From contig OX291545.1 in the NCBI GenBank assembly GCA_946406115.1, positions 1,674,001 to 1,738,000 on the forward strand: a stretch of 64,000 nucleotides of DNA, given 5' to 3'. Under the pieces are notes generated by a model, which worked only from the letters and a program-made list of their open reading frames with translations, made no database searches and had not been told where the DNA came from. The position numbers and the translations under genes were made by a program. Below, piece by piece: positions 10,285 to 21,707 of the stretch (position 1 is the first letter of the stretch; each line of letters opens with the position of its first letter). The stretch comes from Apoda limacodes. Lineage: Eukaryota > Arthropoda > Insecta > Lepidoptera > Limacodidae.

Positions 10285-10577
10285 CATCCGAATAATATTA
10301 TAAATGTGTATGTCTGGATGGATGTTTGTAACTCAATCACGCTTTAACCACTAGACGCATCGGGTTGAAATTTGGCATACCTATAGGTTAGGTCCTGAAA
10401 TAGCATATAGGTTACTTTTTGTCTCGAAAAGCTTAAAGTTCCCGCGGGAATAACTATAACATAGTTGAAAGAACAATAGATGTAGCTATAGCTTGCTATG
10501 GCAAACTTCATTAATATAATTAAGGAGTTCCACGCCGATAACCGAATTCAGGGCGGGCGGAGCCACTGGCAAAAGCT
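10285..10577 (+). mobile_element. Helitron-like non-autonomous repeat, copy b
   Basis: It starts CCGAATAATATTATAAATG, contains GGGTTGAAATTTGGC, TTCCCGCGGGAATAACTAT and CACGCCGATAACC, and ends GGCGGGCGGAGCCACTGGCAAAAGCTA. It lies in tandem, 22 bp after copy a, and is the better preserved of the two. Confidence 0.6.
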
Positions 10578-10704
10578 AAACTGAAAAAAAACTTTGGTTG
10601 AATTTATATTCGTGCAGGTCCTACATAAAGTTTTGTAAACATTACTGATAGAATGGTTAATTCGATTTAATACAAGGTCAATAATACCGTTTTTTTCAGT
10701 GTAC
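10578..10704. mobile_element. Small terminal-inverted-repeat element (MITE-like)
   Basis: The left end AAACTGAAAAAAAAC and the right end GTTTTTTTCAGTGTA form an inverted pair 127 bp apart. A further end-like TTTTTTCAGTGTAC follows at about 10751-10770, suggesting a second adjacent or nested copy. The A-rich ends reduce certainty. A longer element with related ends (CACGGAGAAAAAAC) lies at 19802-20300. Confidence 0.4.
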
Positions 10705-10770
10705 AGAACCTAAATCACGAAATTAACCGTTAAATAGGTAAATCCAACAATTTTTTTTTTTTCAGTGTAC

Positions 10771-12397
10771 TTATCTATAATTGATGAACTAGTTTATGTT
10801 TACTCTCAGTACACTGCAAACCGTAAAAGTAAGGTCGAATTTCAGAAAAGTAAGGGATTGGCTGGAGGGTATACCTACTTGAAATTAGGGATGAATTAAA
10901 TATTTGAAAACAGGTATCTACTTCAAAATTTAAGTTTCGTACCTAATATTATGTTAAATTATTTCAATCTTAAATTCTTTTATATTTAACCAACAGCACC
11001 AACTCGAATGAGGATAAGGTTAAAAATAATTTAATTATTAGTGCATTTCTTTAATTCCAAAATAACTTTAAATTTCAAAAAAAATAACGCGGTATCTGCT
11101 TTCAAATATAATTTTAGGTTAAAACAAGATAAAACTAAAAATCTATGAATATTTTCTTCTCTGATAGCTCCAAGCAATATTCTCCTCTGAGCGAAGACCA
11201 TCAAAGATATTGTTATAGTGCTCGTCAAAGTAAACTGCAGGGAGTAACTCGACTTGATATAATTTATTCATAAGTTTTATGTCAGAAAGTTTGTTAGTTA
11301 CCAGGAGCTTCGGCAGTTGGCAGCTTTGAGTGGAAGACGTGCATAATTTGTTCTGCGATGCTTCAGTGTCAGGAGCAAATATGATGTTATGGTCCTAACA
11401 CTTAGAGCAGCTCTTAAACTCATGTACTTGGTTAGTTATTTGTAAACCGAGTGAAATTGTAACATTGTACGTGCTAATAGTTTATTAAGTTCATTGTCGT
11501 ACAGAGGGCTACGCTTGGAGTTGTAGGTATGCGTAAAAATAAAAACTGATAACTCCAAATATTTATGTCACTAAAGTACTTTTGGATATAAAATTAATTA
11601 GTTTTAATAATTTTAAAAGCTGTTTGAATTTGCTGTTGTAATGTCGAAATGATCCAATAATTTCAATTTACAAAATCCTTGAGGACAGAAGACGGACAAC
11701 TCTAAAGTGTATAAATACTAGCTTTTAATAGGTTCACCACTTGTTCGGCAAATGTGCTTTTATCATCTTTGGGCATAAAATCAATAAAAAAAGTTTGCAT
11801 ATACTGACTATCTCAATCGTCGACGCAATGGCAAGCACTACAAGAGTAAATCAAGCGGTGGTGACAACCCTAAATTACCTAAATAACATCAACATACACT
11901 AAATGCCGTGTATACTATGTAATACACAATGTTTTTTTTTTGATTTTTAAGACTAGTAGTAAATAAATAGAAAATATCACTTTCAATTCAAAAGAAAACA
12001 TTTTTAGGAGACTTATAAACGCGTGATATGCTTTGTTATATAGAGACTAAAATGCAATAGTTATCTTTCGCAAAGTTCCTAAATCGGCTACAATGACATT
12101 GTTATCTTTGTTTGCGTCTGGTATGTTACTGCAATAACACTACATAATACTTTGTTAGCAATAAACTTGACTTATGACTAGTTGTAAAGGAAATGTTTCC
12201 TACAACACAAAATTATTATTTTTATTATTATTTATATGCCTCGATTTTTTATAAAAATATAAGCAAAACATTAGGTTATTGTTTTGTTTTTTAATTTTAT
12301 TAAAATTGTCTTGTTATAAAATATTTTTAAAGACAGTATTTTTACACTTTTGTGCTTTTTATTTTGGTTATATTACATCAATAAATAAAACCAAAAT
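10771..12397. other. AT-rich DNA with no recognisable gene
   Basis: Only short open frames without family resemblance were seen. No repeats stand out beyond poly-T runs near 11930. Confidence 0.5.
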
Positions 12398-13075
12398 TAG
12401 GTAGATCTTTCGATGTTTATTTGTCGTTGTCAATACTTAATTAATAAAGTTATAATATATTATATAAGGATATTTTATTTACAATTATTAATGACAGTTG
12501 TTGTGATGTGATGTGTGTGTGTATGTTGATTATGAATGACAGTTAATTTGATAGGTATGAACATGGGTGTAAGAAAATTACGTAAGATTCCATTTTAAAT
12601 TTATTTTTGATGGATTTACATATTTTGTTGATGGTTTGAATTAAATTTTCTTTCAATATTTAATGTATTTTATTAATATATTATATATAGGCATTATCCC
12701 AAGTCTTTAGCTGAATTGCAGAAATTGGGGGGTCGAAAGATTTGATTATTCTTATTAGGTAAAGGTGAGTTTATAATGGAATCTGTGGTGTGTCGATGAT
12801 GGTTGACCCGTATATGCAATGGATTGATAGTCTCTCCTATAAAGTATGAATTACAGTCGTGACATTCAATCATGTATACGCAACAGGATGTTTTGCATGT
12901 AGCTTTAGACATTGTATGATACTTTTTTTGAGCGTTCGGTAATGTTATGATTGTATTGGAATTAACTTTTGGGCATGTTTTGCATTCCACAAAATAATTT
13001 TGCATAAATATTATAATAACTTAATTATTAAGTATTGACAACGACAAATAAACGTCGACATATCTACTTGAACTA
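12398..13075 (-). mobile_element. Penelope-like element remnant with inverted terminal segments
   Basis: The stretch contains a GIY-YIG endonuclease reading frame on the minus strand. Imperfect inverted ends of about 45 bp flank it: GTTTATTTGTCGTTGTCAAT on the left (12416-12435) and its reverse complement on the right (13034-13053), with weaker similarity extending on both sides. Penelope-like elements often have terminal repeats in direct or inverted arrangement. A 14-bp direct repeat (CTTGTTATAAAATA) at 12310 and 13079 might be chance in this AT-rich DNA. Confidence 0.6.
12694..13005 (-). pseudogene. Penelope-like retroelement C-terminus, GIY-YIG endonuclease domain
   Basis: The 103-codon frame has a CKTCPKVN stretch (residues ~8-15). 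After a spacer it reads CKTSCCVYMIECHDCNSYFIGETINPLHIRVNHHR (written here in parts: VYMIEC, then FIGET, then LHIRVNHHR). VYxI...YxGET with following basic and His residues is the form of the GIY-YIG nuclease fused to the RT of Penelope-like elements, which cuts the target during insertion. The usual Tyr before VGET is Phe here. The RT part is absent upstream, so this is a short 3' remnant. No host function is likely. Confidence 0.75.
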
Positions 13076-14324
13076 ATTCTTGTTATAAAATAAAATTATA
13101 ACAAAAAAAAACAAAAAGCTGACTTCAATTTTCAAAACTTTATTTAACAAAAATAAAATAAGCTCTGAACCAGCCAGAGTATAGAGTTAGGCAGGTGGTA
13201 GTTGCTTGAAAAGTTTAATAGGAGCGCTCTTTGAAGTTAGTCGCAAAAGCATTTGTGCTATTACTGTGTAAGTTAAATAAAATTAAACCCGAAAATAAAA
13301 ATTTGAGGTAGTGATTTGGTCCTAATATACATGTAAGAAACAATGATAAATATTGTTATAGATAAACAAATACGTAGTCAATTAATTATGACAAAGACAA
13401 TAAATTAAACTAAGTTAGAAACACAAGTTGTAAACATATCATCTTCAGAAATGCAATGCGATCGAGAAACAAGCAAGTTTCGGGCTGCGGTGGAACGCAA
13501 CTTTGGAACTTCTCTTGTATCGCTTGTTAATTTTCTAAACTCCGCTTGTCAAATCCATATTGTACGTCATAAGTTTAGGGTTACTTATATCCTGCTATAT
13601 ATTTCTACTGATATAAAAGATGTATGCTTACTAACCTATCGGTTACAGGATAACACTTACAGGATAATATGAGTGCACTAATATGAAGTTAAATTATCTG
13701 TCTAGCACATATGGTACATTTTATAAACAATTAATTTGTTTAATATAATAAATAATAACATTAAAACTAATCATTCTTGGACGTCCGTGAGTCTGTGTTT
13801 ATGTGACCATGTATGTATGTGGCAGAGAAATTGGTCGAAAAATTCATCTTACCGGAATACTTTTGTTTTTAAAATATATAAAGTATTACACTGTGCTGAT
13901 TCCTAGTTAATATTAGCGTTCTAAGTACTGTCGTTTAATTATAATTTATAAAAAACTAATATACCACTGTATACTGTATATCTATATATTTCTTTTTAAA
14001 TGTGAATGACCGCTATGAGGCGTGCACTTTTGGATTTTCCAAATTTTTATTGAGATGCAAGCGCTTAGTGAGCTAGAAGAGGTATACTAATAGATTTTAA
14101 TTTTTTTGGTATAAAGTAGCTCATTTTTATCTTTATGTAGCGAGTTACCCACCTTTATACTCCATTGCACATAACATACTCGTAGTACAGGCAATACGCG
14201 CGTTTTGAATAGAAATGTAGTTTTGAAGATATTTAATAAATTTTTATTATATATTATTTATATAATTTATTTTTATTAATATATATTTATACTTTATTTA
14301 TATATTATTTATATAATATTTAGA
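13076..14324. other. Unannotated DNA; one short plus-strand open frame
   Basis: A 73-codon frame at 13451-13672 (MQCDRETSKFRAAVERNFGT...) has slightly better base composition at its start but resembles nothing I know and lacks supporting signals. The rest is AT-rich without recognisable features. Confidence 0.4.
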
Positions 14325-14592
14325 TTCCCTCGCAGCCTAGTTGGTAGTGTGGCCAGCTGCTGTGCAGAGGGTAAGGGTTCGATTCCTGCACTGGACAAAC
14401 ATTTATGTCATAATATAAACATTTTTGTTTGTCTTGAGTTTGGGTGTATTTATGTATGATATGTATGTAATTACAAAAAAAAGGAATAATGTATTTGTAT
14501 CCGTTGTATGGTACCCATAAGACAAACTTTGGTTACTTTGGGGCCAGACGGCGCTGTGTGTACTGACCAAAAATATTTATTAATACTAATAT
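14325..14592 (+). mobile_element. tRNA-derived SINE, full-length-like copy
   Basis: The head has an A-box-like segment (CTAGTTGGTAGTGTGG) and a B box (GGGTTCGATTCCTGC) spaced as in a pol III promoter. A body follows with TATTTGTATCCGTTGT, GGTACCCATAAGACAAAC and CTTTGGGGCCAGACGGCGCT, and an AT-rich tail ending in AATATTTATTA. The body and tail recur at 25250-25437 and 46225-46452, which shows a family. Mobilisation would be by a partner LINE. Confidence 0.8.
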
Positions 14593-15049
14593 TATATAAT
14601 TATTTTTCTTTTTTTGTATTACGAAATAGAGTAAGTAGGCGCCTACATTTTTACCTTAGTAGGTGCTAAGTGTTGCAATTAAATTTTGCAACCACATTTT
14701 TAATTTATCTATTTATTCTTTATTCAACACTCAATAATTTATGACGTATAAATGTAGGTCTTAATACCGAAAGACATTCTCTACCAGTCGACCATCGTAA
14801 ACAGAAAATCTTAGTTAGTGGTGCCAAATAAATACTAGGTAATGTTAAATTAGACAACAATAGCAAAATACAATTTTATGCTAAATTATACATTTACTTG
14901 TGAATATAATTTACACCAATACTTTATAACCAGATAAGTTTATAACATCTTCATTCATTATTAGTACAATTACATAATATATACACAAACTACTTCATCT
15001 ACATAAGTTACATAACATTGGACCTACATTATTTCGAATATACTAATTG

Positions 15050-15770
15050 ATTAGGCACTTAGTAGACGACGACGTAACATAGTTTTACAGAACATTCGGT
15101 TCTTAGTTCTTCTTTTTTTCAAGAGGTAATGAGTTCCAGAGCGACTCTGCCTGAAGGGTTAATAATTTTGATACGAAACTGGTACTGCGAGAAGGTATTC
15201 TTAACCTGACATTGTTTAGTAACATTTTAGTAGTATTGTAAAGAGTAAAGATGAAGGGTGTGAGTGTCTCTATGATGTCGAAATTTTGACAACTAAAAAA
15301 CTATTGAAGATGGATAATATAAAATAGCGAATAAGGTTCATAAGATTCTTGATTGCCGCTCTTCAGCATGACAGATGAGTAAACTAAGAACAGTGTCGAG
15401 TTTGCTTGAATCTGGAATTCGAGAGAAAAATGTATGCAAGTAGCATATATATTGGTCATTAGAATTCTAGAGTCTAACTTCCTGGAAACTTGTCCCAATA
15501 AGCTCCCTGGTCATTTATGTAAGCCAAAAATTAACCGAATATGATTGTTTAGTAGACGGTCCATCTTGCTGAAAAGATTTTGATTATGATCAGGATAACA
15601 CACATCAGCAAAGTCAACAACTGATATTACAGGAGTGTTTATCAGTAGTGTCTTAGTGACAAACGGTAAAAGATGCTTAAATCTGTGCACTGCTTGTATC
15701 ATCCCTGTAACTACAGAGCAAATTTGAGTTACTTGATTATTCCAGTTAAGAGTATTTTCCAAAAATTAAA
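15050..15770 (-). pseudogene. Non-LTR retrotransposon RT relic (LINE-D, C-terminal part)
   Basis: Minus-strand frames encode the thumb and C-terminal region of a LINE RT. The first part (15762-15511) reads TLNWNNQVTQIC, FVTKTLLINTPVISVVDFADVCY and LLNNHIRLIFGLHK. After a stop the same frame continues to about 15080 with VRLRIPSRSTSFVSKLL and AESLWNSLPLEKK, the typical end of such ORF2 proteins. At least two stops interrupt it. The catalytic half is missing. A relative of the same segment is at 31315-31850 on the plus strand. Confidence 0.7.
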
Positions 15771-17998
15771 AAGTAAAAATTAAGTATTATCCAACGTCAA
15801 ACCTAGATTTTTTACCACCGTTGTAAATGAAATAACAGTTTTATTGAGTAATAACGGTGCAAATAAACTGGTATCTGACTGTTAGGATTGTCGATTGACA
15901 TTTAACCGAACTTACTACTGCTTCAAAGTTTTCTGACCATTGAGGTGTTCAAACTCGATATTAATCACAAGAAAGGCCTTACTAATTTCACGGACTTTGA
16001 TTTGAGTTTAGAGCTGTAAATCATCCGCGCATAGATGGTAAGAGCTATTGAAATGAGTGGTTACGAGATCTATAAAAATTGCGAACAAGAAAGACAGCCG
16101 TTTCAAGAACTAAAAGGTGACTACTTAGTTTTTTTTATTAAGTAATTAAGCTGATAATATGTATCAATGTTTCTTCGTGTAAAATTTAAGCATTTCTGTT
16201 AATTAGTGTGATTTTACTACTTCTAATAACACTTATTTAACTAGTATAATAAAATGGAATGGTTCGTTAGTTTTTTGTCGCTTTTTAACTTAAAAATGGC
16301 TAAAATAATTGATTTAGAGCTTTTATCTACACGTAGCTTATATTTTCCGTATAGCTCGTAGACTGGGTATAAATTAGGGCCTAATATAACTCTTTAAGGC
16401 ACACTTAGTACCTGATAAAAAAAAGGCATTTAGTACTTCAGTAGGTGAACAGAGGAAAGTGCAATTTTACAAAAAAAATTGAAAAAGGAAAACAATTTGT
16501 TAGATCTATAATTAACCGTTTCAAATTTCTATAGACGTTTTTATATTTTAATTTTATCAAAATAGGGCTTTCGCAAACATTGCACAAAGCTTTGTTCTGG
16601 AACATTCAATTCCATTGTACAAACCGTTTTAACAAGCAGCGTGTTCAATTTGTATACCCGGTAGGTAATGCTTGGTAATGTTCCAACTAGATTCGCTCGG
16701 CACACCCAATGACAAATGGGCGCCTCGGGAGAGCAAACATACAAACAGACTTAGCTATTCTATCTGCTAGGGACTATTTTCCTACGACAAAAGACTGACG
16801 TTAAACGAAATTTTCCTGAAATAACGTAAGTAGTTTTCGTTGTTAGAACAATGTATTAATAATTTGAATATAAACAACATATTGGGTCTGTCTATATCTA
16901 AAATAAGTAAAAAACGAGAAGGTTTAAAATTAATTAGCAATATAATAATATTAAATGAAGAAAAATCATACCCATCTACTAGATCCTTAAATTTTACCAT
17001 TAGTTTTCAAAAACTAAGGAATAAAATAGATTGTCTAGAAATGAAACCTTAAAACAAAAGACGGCGAAATCCTAAGACTGTGACATACTGGCGTGCAGAT
17101 GGACATAGTAAAATTACCTAAAGAGTTACATTTTTGCCATTGTTTACGGCTATTATGATATACGTATGGAGAAACTAAATGACTAATTAATATTTAAATA
17201 CTACAGATGTAAACATAATTCAATTTCTCATATATATATATAAATATAAGTAATATTTGTTTTTTAATATAAATTTTACCTATTCTTAAAAATTTCATGT
17301 CAAAATTAAGATTGTTAAGAATTCCTGTTATCCCGAAATATGATTAGAATACACAGCTAAATAAGTCTTGCATTGATAGGGAGTACTTGTAAATAAATTA
17401 TGCCAAATAAATGTCAGACCGGACTTCCACCGGAAGCATTCAACAACTCGGTCTCGTAAAACAAAGCACACATAAAGCTTGCACGTTTCGCGTATTTCAA
17501 GGTACACAACATGCGTGTTACGACACATCATTAAAAGGAGATGAGTCAAATATAAAAAAGAACATTGACACTCAGGGCCTGCCGCGGTAAAGCTATTGCA
17601 TAAACATTTTTTTTGCATTGCATAAATGAGAAGTTAAAAAAAATTCTTTGGCGGCAGCGGGGTGGGCGCAACAAAGTTGTAGTTGTGTGTTGTGTGTAGT
17701 TGTACGCAGGTGATTTCGGCGAGGCGCTGCGGCCGACTGATGGAAGGCAAGAGCCGCATAATGGCCGGCCCACGCGACGTTCTTTATGAAATGTATTTTT
17801 TTTTGCTACAGAATAACACTCTTTCGCAATAAAATAAAACCATAATCGTCTAAAGTATTTATTATGGAACACGTATACGAAATTTCATTGAAAAAAGTTA
17901 AATAACTAGCAAATAAAACTGTTTTCCCTGTATACCATAAATTGGTTTAAAAATTATAAAAGATTTTAGTTGTGTACTAAACATGTTATAATAATAAA
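15771..17998. other. Unannotated DNA with a GC-rich patch at 17640-17790
   Basis: No gene was recognised. A 70-codon plus frame (16840-17052) and a 108-codon minus frame (17546-17872) have no family resemblance. The patch at 17640-17790 (GGCGGCAGCGGGGTGGGCGC and following) is much more GC- and CpG-rich than its surroundings and could be an exon, a promoter or an old repeat. Confidence 0.4.
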
Positions 17999-18290
17999 AG
18001 TCGGCCAAGTGCGAGTCGGACTCGCGCACGAAGGGTTCCGTACCATTATCTATAACGGCAAAAAAAATCAAGTTTTTTGTATGGGAGCCCCCTTAAATAT
18101 TTATTTTATTCTGTTTTTTAGTATTTGTTGTTATAGCGGCAACAGAAATACATCTTTTGTGAAAATTTTAACTGTTTAACTATCACGGTCCATGAGATAC
18201 AGTCTGGTGACAGACGGACGGACGGACAGCGGAGTCTTAGTAATAGGGTCCCGTTTTTTACCCTTTGGGTACAGAACCCTAAAAATAGTA
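17999..18290 (+). mobile_element. Lepidopteran SINE-like repeat (family M), near full copy
   Basis: It starts AGTCGGCCAAGTGCGAGTCG with a pol III A-box-like head and GGGTTCCGTACC as a possible B-box-like element. The body includes TTGTATGGGAGCCCCCTTAA and GGACGGACGGACAGCGGAG. It ends TTTGGGTACAGAACCCTAAA. Head or tail pieces recur at 38853, 39117, 45450, 46755, 50519, 53503, 57245 and 61548. It is a common dispersed repeat type in moths, as recalled; the exact database name is not asserted. Confidence 0.75.
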
Positions 18291-19801
18291 TCAATATTCT
18301 GACTTTGTATGAAGTGATGATGACAGTTATACATTTATATCTCATTATAATTTCTAGCTAAGAACAAACAAATATAACATTAGTTATTAAACTCACATAG
18401 GTTTATCACCCTATTCCTGATGCATGGGTAATGTGAAACAAATGAAAACGTATTAGCTGTGTAAACTATGAGAGAACTATAACGTTGTGTTCGTCGGCCA
18501 GTAATGAATCATGTTACATGACGGGGTTTTATATAGCCAGGGGGAGATCCGAGGTGTAGATACTGAGGTATTACCATAATGAAGTGGTCAGTGATGCGTG
18601 TCGGCTTCCCTGGGGTCTATGGTTGGCGATCACACTTCTGATACGTAGGTTAACTTGATTTAATTGCTTGCGTGTTAAATTAATAATAATTTACATTATC
18701 ATTTAAAAAATCGAAAATTTGACAACAATTAAAACTGAAAAGAGAAAAACAAACTCTAAAGCTGTTTTTGTCTCACACAATTTTTTGATTTGTAAATTTT
18801 AGATACGAGTTTAAGTACACATACTGGTACATACTTGCTTTGACTACATTTGTATACAGAGCTTCATACCTATTTATTCTAACCAGTGTAGGGAAAAATT
18901 TAACTGCAATAACAATTAATCATTTTTTGGTTGTAGCCATTGCACTAACAAATCCTACCAAAATATATTAATTACTGCAGTCGTAAATAACAGTAAAGTT
19001 ATTGTTAATTGTGGCTATCGCACTCAACAATTTAGTGTATGTAAATTGCTGTATGTAGTCACAATCTGCAATCATAGTTTACAATTAATTATTTTTTATC
19101 ACAATCTGCAATCATAGTTTACAATTAATTATTTTTTAGTGCAATTGATTTTTTTAACACTCATACTAACCTAATTAATACCTTTTTGGACTTTTACACT
19201 AATCAATTCAAATATTTAAAATTCATTTTATCAAAACTGAAAACGGAAAAACTATATTTGAAAACTAAAATTAAGTTTCACCAATGTTGAATGCACCATA
19301 AAATATTTTTAGTTACGTACTTATACCACACACGTCTTAATATGTATTTTATATTTATGTGTTTATAAGGCTGGGACCACTTCTAGCTACCGTTGGCAAG
19401 AATGAAAAATAGTTTAGTATTTAGCAAGCTTTTGCTCCTACGATGCACTAAATTTTATGGTGCATCAGATATTCCCAGAATTCTGGCTTCTAGAAGTTCT
19501 TTCCTTTGTAGCTCTTGGTTTTTATTTAATTCAAATTACTGGCTTTTATTTTTAACTTTTCTTTGTATTTATCTTAGAGTGTAGCAGCTCTTAACTAGCG
19601 CGCCGATGGACCGTGGACATTTATGATTTACTATTAAAAAAAAGGAAATTTAAAAAATGTGCTTTTACAGAAATATATAACTGGCTATCAGCTATTTTAA
19701 AAACGTTTTGCGTTGTTCTAGGTAGTTGTAGATAGCACTTCTGCTAAATGTGGCCGATTTTAGAAATCTACAACTTAATTATTTATTCCAGAAACGATAC
19801 C
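18291..19801. other. Unannotated DNA with one 40-bp tandem duplication
   Basis: Nothing coding was recognised. The tandem duplication at 19059-19138 is listed separately. A 63-codon plus frame at 19393-19584 has no family resemblance. Confidence 0.45.
19059..19138 (+). repeat. Perfect 2 x 40-bp tandem duplication
   Basis: Two head-to-tail copies start TCACAATCTGCAATCATAG at 19059 and 19099 and are identical through ATTATTTTTTA. This suggests a recent slippage or duplication event. Confidence 0.9.
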
Positions 19802-20300
19802 TACACGGAGAAAAAACTTTGATAGCTACAAGTAAATAATACTAATAACCATTTAAATATTAGTAATTCCGAGGACAAGTAAATTACACTGACGGTTACC
19901 AATGAGTTTTACTTATTGTATATATTAATTCGTAGCAGTATATGATGATGTTTGTTATTAGTAAACTTCACTAATTCTTAGAAAAATGTTTGTAAACGTT
20001 AATTGGCCTTCATTGTAATGACAAGTAGTGTTTTATCTTCCCACTTTAATAAAACTTTTTGTTATCTTTAGTAAACTTTATATGTTGATATTAATTACCT
20101 CACTCATAAATTCGAGAAAAGTTTTATAGGAAGTACAAATTATTAATTACGTAAATAAATAAAACTATTTTGTTGTTATTATTTTATGGAATTAATAAAA
20201 TGTACTAAAATTATTGTTTTGTAATTTCTAGAATTTTTTTTTTGAAATTAATAAAATTTAGTATTAACGCATTTTAATAAACAGTTTTTTTCTCCGTGTA
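19802..20300. mobile_element. 499-bp element with ~17-bp terminal inverted repeats
   Basis: The left end TACACGGAGAAAAAACT and the right end AGTTTTTTTCTCCGTGTA are inverted copies differing by one A/T. The interior is AT-rich, contains repeated TAGTAAACTT-like words and has no open frame, so it is a non-autonomous DNA-transposon candidate. No clear target-site duplication was seen. The element at 10578-10704 has related ends. Confidence 0.6.
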
Positions 20301-20961
20301 CAAAAGCTATACCTACTAACCCTTTTTAAAAATAGCTGTTTCGTGTGCACGTCACTGAACTTTCCCTAAATTCAAATATGAAAGGATCCTTAGATGGGTC
20401 AGATTTACAATTGGACCCCGTATGTTGCTCTCTGGACAAGTTATGTATTTATGGAGCAAAATAACTGATTTTATAATATTTGGTTGAATTTTGATCTATC
20501 TTATAGATGGCATTGCGTTAGAGTTATTAAAAAGAGAGTATATACGGTAGAGAATATATAGTTTGGAATGGGACGGGAACGTTAATACTGCGTTCTTCTA
20601 TGCGTTCGCTCGATTGCGATAAAACTTTAGTGAAATGTGCGTACGCCGGTAAGATAGGAAATTAGAGTTTTTCGTATAGTTAAGCTGCAATTTGTGTGTT
20701 TTTGGTGTGAATTGAGGATGGAGAGTCGGGAGTGTGATAAGGATCGGGAGGGGTAATAACGCGAGGGAGGAGAGGAGAGATAGGCGGCAGAGTTTGTATA
20801 CAATTTATCCTAAACATTTTTCCAAGTAACGTTTATATATTATACTATTTTATTTATTTTAATATAATTTTTTTTTTTTATTTTACAAAGATATATTTTA
20901 AATTTAATATACTACTTAAAATGATACTTTTGTTATTGACGCGTATTTTGTATATTTTCTA

Positions 20962-21212
20962 CTAGCTTTTGCCCACGGTTCTACCCGCTCTAAATTAGGT
21001 TATCGGTGTAGATTTCAATGGCAAATCCTCAATAACAGAAACAAAACGATTCACACTGTACGTTTTCACGTAGCGTAAGTATGCCTTTACTCAAACTATG
21101 TCTATGGCAAATTTCATCTTAATTAGTAAAGCGGCTTAAGCGTGAAGAGGTAACTAACATACAGACAGACAGAGTTACTCTCGCATTCATAATATTTATA
21201 TATGGATACGCG
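20962..21212 (-). mobile_element. Helitron-like non-autonomous repeat, copy c (minus)
   Basis: It begins (reading plus) ACTAGCTTTTGCCCACGGTT, the reverse complement of the family's CTAGT end. It passes through AGGTTATCGGTGTAG and TAAGCGTGAAGAGGTAACTA, and closes with ACTCTCGCATTCATAATATT. This gives both ends of the family in minus orientation. Confidence 0.6.
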
Positions 21213-21339
21213 TTAAAATTAATTTTTAATTTAAATTATAAAAGTCATACAAATGTTTACTTTGTTACAATTTTCGCTTACCCAATTTCATCTATCTGTA
21301 AGCTAAATAAAACAACTTTTAATCTAAAATTAGAAATAG

Positions 21340-21610
21340 GGTTTGACCCCACAGAGGCCGGTACCCGGTAATCGTTATATCAACGCTGCACTGCACGCCA
21401 GCACGCCAGCACGCGTGGCTAGCGGCCGATATCGCTGCGCGTGCCCGGTCGACCGCGCTGCACTTTTCACGCCTCCGACACCGGAGCTGGGCTGAACACG
21501 CTACGCTGACTTTTAATATGATTATCTGAATCCATCTGAGCTTAGTCTGTCTGCTCGCCGGAGCGAGTTACCCTCGGTTTGTTGGGCATGGATTCGTTTT
21601 GTTGCTGCCA
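21340..21610. promoter_or_regulatory. CpG-rich island, candidate promoter or 5' exon
   Basis: The region is strikingly rich in CG dinucleotides (CACGCCAGCACGCGTGGCTA, GCGGCCGATATCGCTGCGCG) between AT-rich flanks. No TATA box, open frame or splice-site pair decides a direction. It could be a housekeeping-type promoter, a conserved enhancer, or old transposon sequence. The call rests on base composition only. Confidence 0.25.
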
Positions 21611-21707
21611 TAAAAGTCATATCGTTATACTTTGTTGTAAAGAATAGTAATTGATAACTGACGCAGATTTCTACCTGCATTCGTTTTTCACGAGAATCCG
21701 TGAGTTA

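Noticed and set aside
12310..13092. 14-bp target-site duplication of the Penelope-like remnant (CTTGTTATAAAATA)
   Set aside because: The left copy lies about 75 bp outside the inverted end while the right copy nearly abuts it, and the word is AT-rich; kept only as a remark.
14325..14405. tRNA gene
   Set aside because: A and B boxes are present, but no acceptor-stem pairing or anticodon arm closes. A SINE body and tail follow and recur elsewhere, so it is a SINE head.
17328..17872. Protein-coding gene on the minus strand
   Set aside because: The two overlapping frames have no family motifs and cross AT-rich and low-complexity DNA; only a GC-rich patch is noted.
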